Below, piece after piece: positions 1 to 5,478 of a stretch of DNA of 6,988 nt. Source of the DNA: Anaerolineales bacterium (GTDB lineage: Bacteria > Chloroflexota > Anaerolineae > 4572-78 > J111). Below the pieces are notes generated by a model that was not told the DNA's origin, did not search any database, and saw only the letters and a list, made by a program, of their open reading frames with translations. The first letter of the stretch is position 1, and each line of letters opens with the position of its first letter. Location of the stretch: positions 1 to 6,988 of the forward strand of contig JAAUSP010000412.1 in NCBI GenBank assembly GCA_012032575.1, read 5' to 3'. A program made the translations under genes and the position numbers.

Positions 1-396
1 ATCAGCTTCCGGGCGGTCAGATGCAGCCCACGCCGGTAGCGAAAGACCATCCCGGTGGTCTGGGGCGGCCACAGCGACGCGGCCATCAGGCGGGCGGCTC
101 GTGTGGGCGACGGCTGGCATCCCACCCAGATTACCCTGCCCGAATTGGAAGCAGGGGTCAAAAAGCTGCGCCAATACTGCGAGGAATATGGCCGCGACCC
201 GGCCGAAACCCTGGTCATCGCCCGGCCCGGCGACAAATATGAGATTACCCCCGAAGCGCAGGCCAAACACCTGGAACTGGGCATCAACCATCTGGTGGTG
301 GACACGCCGATCAAACAGGATGACCCCGACCTGTCGCTGCTGCGCGAAAAGATGGAACGGGCGGCGGAGATTTGCGGCCTGACGCCGAGGCGGTGA
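1..396 (+). CDS. LLM-class flavin/F420-dependent oxidoreductase, C-terminal fragment (copy 1)
   Basis: This is the C-terminal part of a luciferase-like TIM-barrel oxidoreductase; the 5' end lies outside the window. After the break it reads [13 protein letters not shown], then [11 protein letters not shown], then ELEAGVKKLRQYCEEYGRDP, ending CGLTPRR with TGA at 394-396. The same landmarks appear in the full-length paralogue at 933-1833, at about two-thirds identity over the shared ~113 residues. Upstream, bases 3-44 encode QLPGGQMQPTPVAK in another frame, which joins the main frame if one extra G near 45 is removed, so there is a +1 frame break there. The family (F420-dependent LLM type resembling TIGR03619) oxidises or reduces diverse organic substrates in the cytoplasm; the substrate is unknown. 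Its stop lies 3 bases before the next ATG, so the two genes are probably translationally coupled. Confidence 0.85.
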
Positions 397-399
397 GCG

Positions 400-807
400 A
401 TGGCTCGCGTTTCTTATAGTCAGTTGGGCAGCACTCCTTTCCGGCGGATGGTCGGCCATAATCCGGAGCTGCTGGAAGCGTTTCAGCAGCTAGATAGGGC
501 TATCACCAAGCAGTTGTCGCTGCCCGCCGAACTGCGCGAGGAAGTGCGGCGTCACCTGGCCTACGAAAACGGCTGCCGCTACTGAATGTCGTTTGGCCCT
601 CCGGCGGAGCGGCTGACCGATGAACGAACCATCCTGGCGGTCGGGCTGGCCCACATGGCCAAAAAAGACCCGCACGGCATCCATCCTGATTCCTGGGCCG
701 AACTGAAACAGCACTTTTCCGAACGGGAGTTGATGGAATTGTGTTACGTCATCGGCCATTACAACGGGATGCAGATGGTCAATATTTTGCTGGACACAGA
801 TGTATAA
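400..807 (+). CDS. AhpD/carboxymuconolactone-decarboxylase-like protein with in-frame TGA at the CxxC motif (possible selenoprotein)
   Basis: Read through one TGA (583-585, codon 62), the frame gives a 135-residue helical AhpD/CMD-fold protein starting MARVSYSQLGSTPF and ending NILLDTDV. The active-site region reads ENGCRY-[TGA]-MSFGPP: Cys59 is present and the TGA sits where the second Cys of CxxC belongs. Glu47 lies 12 residues before Cys59, the same spacing as Glu118 to Cys130 in AhpD as I recall it. The AhpD His four residues after the second Cys is absent (Gly66). The frame is identical before and after the TGA, so no indel is involved. TGA ends neighbouring genes (394, 3329, 6433), so the code is not simply reassigned. 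Options are selenocysteine (CxxU), a nonsense mutation or a base-call error. The family does thiol-dependent peroxide reduction or ring-lactone decarboxylation; the role here is unknown. It lies between two LLM oxidoreductase paralogues. Confidence 0.75.
586..626 (+). promoter_or_regulatory. Candidate bacterial SECIS-like hairpin just downstream of the in-frame TGA
   Basis: The bases right after the TGA can fold. 596-602 (GCCCTCC) pairs with 606-613 (GGAGCGGC) with one bulged C at 610, giving seven base pairs and a three-base loop GGC at 603-605. A lower stem of 590-594 with 622-626 (CGTTT/GAACG, one GU pair) can close it. There are 17 bases between the TGA and the loop, and the loop begins with G. 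As I recall the published bacterial SECIS model (loop about 16-37 bases from UGA, G among the first loop bases, GC-rich upper stem), this fits. GC-rich coding DNA often folds by chance, so the support is moderate. Confidence 0.4.
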
Positions 808-920
808 GTGGAAGGTTGGAAGGTTGGAAGGTGGAAGGTTGGAAGGTGGAAGGTTGGAAGGTTGGAAGATTCTTCCCTCATTCTTCCATTCTTCCATTCT
901 TCCATTTTCCATTCTTCCAA
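808..920 (+). repeat. Intergenic hairpin with arms of short tandem repeats (GGAAGGTT / TTCTTCCA)
   Basis: Starting directly after the TAA at 805-807, the left arm (about 808-869) is eight units of GGAAGGTT, with some units one T shorter. The right arm (about 870-919) is five or so units of TTCTTCCA with a few degenerate bases. The arms are purine-rich versus pyrimidine-rich and pair imperfectly through repeated GGAAG/CTTCC blocks, so the transcript can form a long slippery stem. No coding potential is credible here. The left arm also has many GG doublets spaced by two bases. It sits between the AhpD-like gene and the second LLM gene and may act as a processing or termination element. Confidence 0.8.
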
Positions 921-932
921 GAAAGGTGACTT

Positions 933-1833
933 ATGGAAATCGGTATCCGCATCCCCGGCGCAGGAGCGAAAGTTAGCCCGGAGAATCTGATTACAGCGGC
1001 TCGCTGGGCCGAGGAGTTGGGTTATCACTCGGTTTGGGTCAGCGATCACGTGGTGCTGCCGGAAAAGGCTGACTCCTTTTATCCCTACGACCCGCAGGGC
1101 CGCTGGCCTTATCCCGCCGATACCCCCTGGCTCGACCCGCTGCTGGCCCTGGGCTGGGTGGCGGCAGCGGCACCCTCGGTCAAACTGGGCACCTCAGTGA
1201 TGGTAGTGCCGCTGCGCCAGCCGATTTTATTAGCCAAGCAGTTATCGTCGCTCGACTTTTTGAGCGGGGGGCGGGGTTATTTTGGGTGTCGGCGCGGGCT
1301 GGATGGAAGTAGGAATTCGACCTGATTGGCGTCCCCTTCGAGCGGCGCGGGCCGCGTACCACCGAGATGATTGCCTTGATGCGTGCTTTTTGGCACGGCG
1401 AATCTGTCAATTTTCAGGGTGAATTTTATCAGGCGGCGGACTGCCAGATGTATCCTCGACCGGTGCAGCCGACTATTCCGGTGGTTTGGGGTGGCCACAC
1501 CGACGCGGCCCTCAAGCGTGTGGCTCGCGTGGGCGATGGCTGGCATCCCACCCAAATCACCCTGGACGAATTGGCCGCAGGGATAACCAAACTACGCCGT
1601 TTCTGTGAGGAGGCGGGCCGCGATCCGGCCTCGGTGCTGGTTGTCGCCCGGCCGGGCGAGTGTATCCTATCAACGCCGAAACCCAGGCCCGGCATCAGGA
1701 ATTGGGCGTCCAACACCTGGTGATTGACCCCCCGCTCGACGGGCCGGATTTGAGCAGCTTCCGCGCCGAAATGGAACGGGTGGCGGCGTTGTGTGGTTTG
1801 GAGCGGCGAAGTAAAGGTAGTTCCAAAATTTAA
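933..1833 (+). CDS. LLM-class F420-dependent-type oxidoreductase (copy 2), three frame breaks
   Basis: Three segments join into one ~299-residue luciferase-like oxidoreductase, the usual family length. Frame of 933: [20 protein letters not shown] through [19 protein letters not shown] to [13 protein letters not shown]. An extra G in the runs 1266-1271 or 1273-1276 then breaks the frame before [12 protein letters not shown]; a second extra G at 1312-1313 precedes [19 protein letters not shown]; one base is missing near 1661-1663 before [18 protein letters not shown] is at 1831-1833. The conserved GVGAGW and [20 protein letters not shown] blocks place it with F420-dependent LLM oxidoreductases of TIGR03619 type, but F420 versus FMN use cannot be proven here. 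The ATG at 933 is preceded by AAAGGTGA at 922-929, a good ribosome site. The conservation on both sides of each break argues for sequencing error or very recent decay. It is a paralogue of the gene at 1-396. Confidence 0.85.
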
Positions 1834-1844
1834 ATCAGCCGAAA

Positions 1845-1904
1845 CGTGTTGCGTGTTGCGTCTTGCGTGATGCAAAGCGGACGGAACACGCAAGACGCAA
1901 CACG
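1845..1904 (+). repeat. Perfect 18-bp inverted repeat hairpin (CGTGTTGCGT family, copy A)
   Basis: The left arm CGTGTTGCGTCTTGCGTG (1852-1869) is exactly complementary to 1887-1904 (CACGCAAGACGCAACACG), with a 17-base loop. A further CGTGTTG unit precedes the left arm at 1845-1851, so the arm is built of repeated T-TGCGT-like units. It lies 11 bases after the LLM stop and 16 bases before the B12-domain start. There is no T run after the stem, so it is not a textbook terminator; RNA stabilisation or processing is possible. It shares 17 identical bases with the element at 4199-4250. Confidence 0.9.
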
Positions 1905-1920
1905 AATGAGGAAAAAACTC

Positions 1921-2325
1921 ATGTCTGAACGAAAAATCCGAGTTCTGGTAGCCAAGCCGGGGTTGGATGGGCACGACCGGGGCGCGAAGGTGGTCGCGCG
2001 GGCGCTGCGCGATGCCGGGATGGAGGTTATCTATACCGGCCTGCGCCAAACCCCCGATATGATTGCCGAGGCCGCCCTGCAGGAAGATGTGGACGTGGTC
2101 GGGCTGTCGGTGTTGTCGGGGGCGCACCTGACGCTGGTGCCCAAAATTGTGGATCGGCTCAAAGAAAACGGCCTGGATGATGTGCTGATCGTGGTCGGCG
2201 GCATCATCCCCGCCGAGGATGTTGAACCGCTGCATCAACTGGGGGTGCGCGGCGTGTTTGGGCCGGGCACCTCAACCGAAGACATCATAGCCTTTATTCG
2301 CGAGCAGGTGAATGTCGTTAACTGA
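1921..2325 (+). CDS. Cobalamin (B12)-binding subunit of an acyl-CoA mutase (stand-alone small subunit)
   Basis: This 134-residue protein is a lone B12-binding Rossmann-like domain, as in the C-terminal domain of methylmalonyl-CoA mutase or the small subunits of two-part mutases (2-hydroxyisobutyryl-CoA, isobutyryl-CoA or archaeal methylmalonyl-CoA mutase). Visible motifs: [18 protein letters not shown] with the DxHxxG signature (Asp16, His18, Gly21; His18 is the expected lower cobalt ligand), LSVLSGAH (62-69) and VVGGIIP (91-97), the SxL...GG cobalamin-tail contacts. I start it at the ATG at 1921, with GAGG at 1908-1911 upstream; an upstream in-frame ATG at 1846 would read through the hairpin and is rejected. 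The gene overlaps meaB by 14 bases, which indicates translational coupling. No large catalytic subunit is in the window, so the substrate is unknown. Intact, no frame break. Confidence 0.92.
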   Translation: MSERKIRVLVAKPGLDGHDRGAKVVARALRDAGMEVIYTGLRQTPDMIAEAALQEDVDVVGLSVLSGAHLTLVPKIVDRLKENGLDDVLIVVGGIIPAEDVEPLHQLGVRGVFGPGTSTEDIIAFIREQVNVVN

Positions 2326-3331
2326 ACCCATTTTGCGGGGCGAACGGCGGGCCATCGCCCGGCAGATTTCCGGCATCGAAAACGAGCGGCCCGAAGCGCG
2401 TCAGACCCTGGCCGAATTGTATCCGCACACCGGTCGAGCCTACCTGGTCGGGCTGACCGGCGCGCCTGGCACCGGCAAGTCCACCCTGGTCAACGAGCTG
2501 GCCAAAGCCTACCGCCGGGAGAACAAGACTGTTGCCATCATCTCGGTGGACCCGACCAGCCCCTTTACCGGCGGGGCTATTCTGGGGGACCGTATCCGCA
2601 TGGCCGACCTCAGCGGCGACCCCGGCGTATTTGTGCGCAGCATGGCCACACGCGGCAGTCTGGGCGGCCTGGCCCGCGCCACCGCCAGCGCGGTCAAAGT
2701 GTTTGACGCTGCCGGATTTGAAATCATCCTGATCGAAACGGTCGGGGTGGGCCAGGCCGAGGTGGAAATTGCCGGACTGGCTCACAGTGTCATCGTGGTC
2801 GAAGCGCCCGGCCTGGGCGACGAGGTCCAGGCCATCAAGGCGGGCATTCTGGAAATTGCCGACGTGTTTGTGGTCAACAAGGCTGACCGGGAAGGGGCCA
2901 GCCGCACCGTGGCCGCGCTCACCATGATGCTCGATTTGACCCACGCTACCCTGCCCAAAACCGTGCTCCATCACGGCTTGCTGATGGACGTGGCCGGCCC
3001 GGTCAAAAACGAGCCTCCGTCCGACACAGCAGCATGGCGTCCGCCGATTTGTCCGACGATTGCCACACAAGGAATCGGAATCAGTGAGGTAGTGCAAGCC
3101 CTGACCGCCCACCGCGCCCATCAACAGGCCAGCGGCATGCTGGTCCGGCGGGAGCAGGAGCGCCTGATTTTTGAGATTCAGCAAATGCTCAAGGAACGGC
3201 TGTTGGCCGATTTGTTGAGCAAAACCTCGCCGGAGCAGGTCAACCAGGTTTTGGCTCAGGTGACGGAGCGCCAGCTTGACCCGTTTAGCGCGGTGGAACT
3301 GCTTGTAAAACTCGTGATGCGTGATCCGTGA
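2312..3331 (+). CDS. meaB: MeaB/ArgK-family GTPase, chaperone of a B12-dependent acyl-CoA mutase
   Basis: This 339-residue SIMIBI-class G protein gates delivery and retention of intact adenosylcobalamin on an acyl-CoA mutase, using GTP, in the cytoplasm. Motifs in order: Walker [10 protein letters not shown] (50-58); [20 protein letters not shown] (78-97), the MeaB switch-I/metal segment; ETVGVGQ (142-148), Walker B/switch II; a switch-III-like stretch [15 protein letters not shown] (167-181); NKAD (189-192), the guanine-specificity motif. The C-terminal helical region (about 275-339) fits the MeaB dimerisation part. The length is typical and the frame unbroken. The start is the first in-frame ATG, inside the end of the B12-subunit gene, with AGG at 2306-2308 close upstream. 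This adjacency makes the pair one functional unit. The last six codons (LVMRDP) and the TGA are formed by the left arm of the following inverted repeat. Confidence 0.95.
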   Translation: MSLTEPILRGERRAIARQISGIENERPEARQTLAELYPHTGRAYLVGLTGAPGTGKSTLVNELAKAYRRENKTVAIISVDPTSPFTGGAILGDRIRMADLSGDPGVFVRSMATRGSLGGLARATASAVKVFDAAGFEIILIETVGVGQAEVEIAGLAHSVIVVEAPGLGDEVQAIKAGILEIADVFVVNKADREGASRTVAALTMMLDLTHATLPKTVLHHGLLMDVAGPVKNEPPSDTAAWRPPICPTIATQGIGISEVVQALTAHRAHQQASGMLVRREQERLIFEIQQMLKERLLADLLSKTSPEQVNQVLAQVTERQLDPFSAVELLVKLVMRDP

Positions 3332-3374
3332 TGCGTGATGGCTAAAACCTCACGCATTACGTATCACGCATCAC
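3314..3374 (+). repeat. 25-bp inverted repeat hairpin overlapping the meaB stop
   Basis: The left arm at 3314-3338 (starting GTGATGCGTGATCCGTGATG) pairs with 3350-3374 (ending TATCACGCATCAC) at 23 of 25 positions, with an 11-base loop. The arm is itself about three units of GTGATGCGT. It overlaps the last codons and stop of meaB. No T run follows. The repeat unit (TGCGTGA) resembles the TTGCGTG unit of the elements at 1845 and 4199, but the copies are not the same sequence. Confidence 0.9.
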
Positions 3375-3380
3375 TAATGA

Positions 3381-3407
3381 GGGAGCGAAAACTCCCTGAG
3401 GAGTTTT
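3381..3407 (+). promoter_or_regulatory. Two mutually exclusive small hairpins around the aldolase ribosome-binding site
   Basis: GGGAG (3381-3385) pairs with CTCCC (3392-3396) around a CGAAAA loop. Alternatively AAAACTCC (3388-3395) pairs perfectly with GGAGTTTT (3400-3407) around a CTGA loop. The second stem hides the ribosome-binding GAGGAG (3398-3403), which sits 6 bases before the ATG at 3410. Both stems use bases 3392-3395, so they cannot form together: the first would expose the ribosome site and the second would cover it. The pairing is seen directly; a switching role is inference. Confidence 0.45.
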
Positions 3408-3409
3408 AA

Positions 3410-4189
3410 ATGCTCAAACTCAAACAAGCCTTCAAAGAGGGACAAACGCTGGTCGGGACCTGGCTCAACGCGGCCAGCCCGGCCCAGGCGGAAACGATTG
3501 GTTATGCCGGGTTCGATTTTGTGATCCTCGACACCGAGCACAGCGCCTACGATATCGCCGGCTGCGAAAACCTGGTCCGCGCCGCCGATGCCGCCCGCCT
3601 GCCTTGCCTGGTTCGGGTTTCAGATGACAATCCGACCTCGGTCAGCAAGGTGCTTGAGTATGGCGCGCAGGGCGTTGTGGTGCCCCACGTCAGCAGTCGG
3701 GCCGAAGCCGAAGATGCGGTCAAAAAGGCGCATTACCCGCCGGTGGGCGTGCGCGGGCCGCGCCTTCCATTCGTGCGGCCCATTACGGCCAGACGGCCTG
3801 GCCTGACTATCTGGCCCGGGCCAGGGCAGAAACGATGGTGGTCCTGCAAATTGAGGGACACGAAGGCATCCAAAACCTGGAGGCGATTATGGCTGTAGCC
3901 GGGGTGGATGTCTTGTTTGTCGGCCCGTTCGATTTGTCCACGGTGCTGGGCATCTCCGGCCAGTTGGACCACCCCCTGCTGCTCAATACGGTCGGCGAGA
4001 TTGTCGAGCGGGCGCGGGCTAACAAGATTGCCGTCGGCATCTGGATGCCCACCCCCCGAACAGGCCGGCCCGTGGATCGAGCGCGGGGTGCAGTTGATTA
4101 CCGTCGCCAGCAATGACTTGATTTTTATGGAAGGCTGCCGGACTTTTGCCGGGAGAGTGAAAGCGCAAATACAGGGACGTTCAAAGTAA
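3410..4189 (+). CDS. HpcH/HpaI-family class II aldolase, two frame breaks
   Basis: With two breaks repaired the gene encodes ~259 residues, normal for HpcH/HpaI aldolases (2-oxo-acid aldolases such as HpaI and GarL). These cleave 4-hydroxy-2-oxo acids to a pyruvate-type keto acid plus an aldehyde, with a divalent metal, in the cytoplasm. Landmarks: GFDFVILDTEHSAYD with the catalytic-type His44; LVRVSDDNP with the carboxylate-binding Arg69; YGAQGVVVPHV; then VVLQIEGHEG and VLFVGPFDLS, where Glu149 and Asp175 fall on the HpaI metal ligands as I recall their numbering. One base is missing in the GGG at 3755-3757 (restored reading GVRGAAPSIRAAHYGQTAWP), and one extra C lies in the C run 4052-4057 (restored WMPTPEQAGPWIERGVQLI). 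The breaks cancel in length and conserved residues lie on both sides, so they look like read errors or very young mutations. Substrate not identifiable. Confidence 0.87.
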
Positions 4190-4198
4190 ATTCAGTTT

Positions 4199-4250
4199 TT
4201 CGTGTTGCGTGTTGCGTATTCCGTTAATTTTACGGAACACGCAACACGAA
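4199..4250 (+). repeat. Inverted repeat hairpin (CGTGTTGCGT family, copy B)
   Basis: TTCGTGTTGCGTGTT (4199-4213) pairs perfectly with AACACGCAACACGAA (4236-4250). Inside it CCGT (4221-4224) pairs with ACGG (4232-4235), leaving a 7-base bulge and a TAATTTT loop. It shares CGTGTTGCGTGTTGCGT with 1845-1861, ACGGAACACGCAA with 1881-1893 and CGCAACACGAA with 1896-1906, so it is a second copy of the same element, 2.3 kb away. It lies between the aldolase and the binding-protein gene. Confidence 0.9.
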
Positions 4251-4275
4251 AGACGTGACTCTCAAAGAGAAATCA

Positions 4276-5364
4276 ATGGTAGACACCCCCCTCCTCAAAA
4301 TCGGTTTTGCCGCCCCCTTCAGCGGCGATCAGGCTATTGTCGGTGGGCCGATGCGCCAGTGCGCCGAACTGGCGGTGGCCCAGGCCAATGAACGGGGCGA
4401 CTTGCCTTTTCGGCTGGCGCTGCGGGCTGAAGATGACGGGGCTGACCCGGCTCAAGCCAAAGTCGTGGCCCACCGTTTTGTGGCCGACCCGGCTGTGATC
4501 GGAGTGGTGGGACACAAAAACAGCGGGCCGTCGGCGGCGGCTGCGCCGATTTATCACGCGGCGGGGTTGGTCCAGCTTAGCCCTTCTTCGACCAATCCCG
4601 GTCTCAGCCGGCAGGGGTATCGTACCTTTTTCCGCCTGTGCGCCCACGATGCGGTCCAGGGGCAGGTGGCGGCCCAGTACGCGGTGCGGGTGCTGGGCGC
4701 ACAGCGGATCGCGATCCTTCACGATCGGACCAGCTACGGTCAACCCCTGGCCGAGGTGGTCCAGGCGACGGTGCAGCAGGAGCGGGCCGAAGTAGTGCTG
4801 TTCGAGGGCATCACCGAGGGCGAGACGGATTTTAGCCTGACTGTGGCCCGTATCCGCGACCGGTCGCCCGATCTGGTTTATTTTGCCCTGACTGAAATAG
4901 AGAGTTCGATCCTGGCCCGGCAGCTTCGGGCAGTGGGCAGCGAGGCTTTGCTGTTCGGCACAGACGGCAGCCGCGAGTCCCAGTTTTTGCCGCTGGCCGG
5001 CGCGGCGGCGGAAGGCGTCTACCAGACTTACGCCGGGACAGACCCGGAACGCGCCCCCGCTGCGGAAAATTTTGTGCGGGAATTTCAGACGCGCTATGGG
5101 CCGGTACCGGTTTACGGGCTGGAAGTTTACGATGCCACCAATCTGTTGATCGCGGCCCTGGCTCAAACCGGCCAGTCGGACCGGGCGCGAATAGTGGCCG
5201 CGGTCGCGGCGATGACGGATTTTACCGGCATCACCGGCCCCATTCAATTCGATGCGCACGGCGATCGGCGCGACCCCCAGGTGAGCCTGTGGCGGGTCGA
5301 GCAGGGGCAGATGCGGCTGTTGGGTCTGGCCGGCGAGTTAATCCCAGTGGCGGGGAGCGGATAA
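4276..5364 (+). CDS. LivJ/LivK-fold branched-chain-amino-acid-type ligand-binding protein, no signal peptide seen
   Basis: This 362-residue protein has the two-lobed type I periplasmic binding fold of branched-chain amino acid, amide and urea receptors. It begins LLKIGFAAPFSGDQAIVGGP and carries the family block GHKNSGPSAAAAPIYHAAGL then LSPSSTNPGLS (79-111), the FFRLCAHDAVQGQ stretch, a hinge segment RIAILHDRTSYGQ, and a C-terminal lobe with PVYGLEVYDATNLLIAAL. Relatives are normally exported and feed an ABC importer. Here neither the ATG at 4276 nor the alternative GTG at 4255 gives a hydrophobic leader or a lipobox, an in-frame TAA at 4225-4227 blocks any longer start, and no permease or ATPase gene is in the window. 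It may be a cytosolic ligand sensor like AmiC, or its true N-terminus may be lost. I prefer 4276 because 4255 abuts the hairpin; both have weak ribosome sites. Confidence 0.88.
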   Translation: MVDTPLLKIGFAAPFSGDQAIVGGPMRQCAELAVAQANERGDLPFRLALRAEDDGADPAQAKVVAHRFVADPAVIGVVGHKNSGPSAAAAPIYHAAGLVQLSPSSTNPGLSRQGYRTFFRLCAHDAVQGQVAAQYAVRVLGAQRIAILHDRTSYGQPLAEVVQATVQQERAEVVLFEGITEGETDFSLTVARIRDRSPDLVYFALTEIESSILARQLRAVGSEALLFGTDGSRESQFLPLAGAAAEGVYQTYAGTDPERAPAAENFVREFQTRYGPVPVYGLEVYDATNLLIAALAQTGQSDRARIVAAVAAMTDFTGITGPIQFDAHGDRRDPQVSLWRVEQGQMRLLGLAGELIPVAGSG

Positions 5365-5373
5365 TCTCCAGGG

Positions 5374-5449
5374 TGTCATTGCGAGGCCGCAGGCCGAAGC
5401 AATCCCCGCCGGAGTAGGGGACTGCTTCGCCTACGGGTCGCAGTGACAT
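5374..5449 (+). repeat. Inverted repeat hairpin of the GTCATTGCGAGG...GAAGCAATC type, with T run after it
   Basis: The left arm 5374-5407 (TGTCATTGCGAGG... GAAGCAATCCCC) pairs imperfectly with 5417-5449 (GGGGACTGCTTCGCC... CGCAGTGACAT) around a 9-base loop. The outer TGTCA.TGCGA and inner GAAGCA.TCCCC blocks match well, the middle less so. This ATTGCGAGG/GAAGCAATC pattern is a common dispersed intergenic element in many bacteria. Seven Ts (5458-5464) follow eight bases later, directly before the denD ribosome site, so it could act as a weak terminator or attenuator for denD. Confidence 0.85.
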
Positions 5450-5464
5450 GAAGATTGTTTTTTT

Positions 5465-5478
5465 GGGAGGTTAAATTG
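5465..5478 (+). promoter_or_regulatory. Ribosome-binding site that sets a TTG start for denD
   Basis: GGGAGG at 5465-5470 lies five bases before TTG at 5476-5478. The protein then opens as MQIVITGGAGFLG, which is where epimerase-fold proteins of this type normally begin. An upstream in-frame TTG at 5455 has no ribosome site and would add seven residues, so 5476 is preferred. Confidence 0.75.

Noticed and set aside
583..585. TGA as normal stop splitting the locus into two genes (400-585 and 586-807)
   Set aside because: Both halves belong to one AhpD/CMD fold, the downstream ATG has no ribosome site, and the split falls inside the CxxC motif.
808..920. CRISPR-like array
   Set aside because: Units of 7-8 bases are directly adjacent with no unique spacers; the two halves are complementary, so this is a hairpin of simple repeats.
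1846..1920. 25-codon N-terminal extension of the B12 subunit from ATG 1846
   Set aside because: It would translate the perfect inverted repeat and has no ribosome site; the protein family begins at the 1921 start.
1429..2238. 269-codon minus-strand open frame
   Set aside because: It covers the antisense of the LLM end, the hairpin and the B12 subunit; its translation is low-complexity Arg/His/Gln-rich without any motif, typical of a shadow frame in GC-rich DNA.
2318..3184. 288-codon minus-strand open frame
   Set aside because: Antisense of meaB, whose motifs are unmistakable; no ribosome site or recognisable domain on the minus strand.
4201..4230. sigma-70-like promoter (TTGCGT ... TAATTT) within the hairpin
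   Set aside because: The boxes fall in the repeat arms and loop and the match is weak; repeats of TTGCGT give such matches by chance.
4273..5259. 328-codon minus-strand open frame
   Set aside because: Antisense of the LivK-fold gene; composition is that of a frame shadow.
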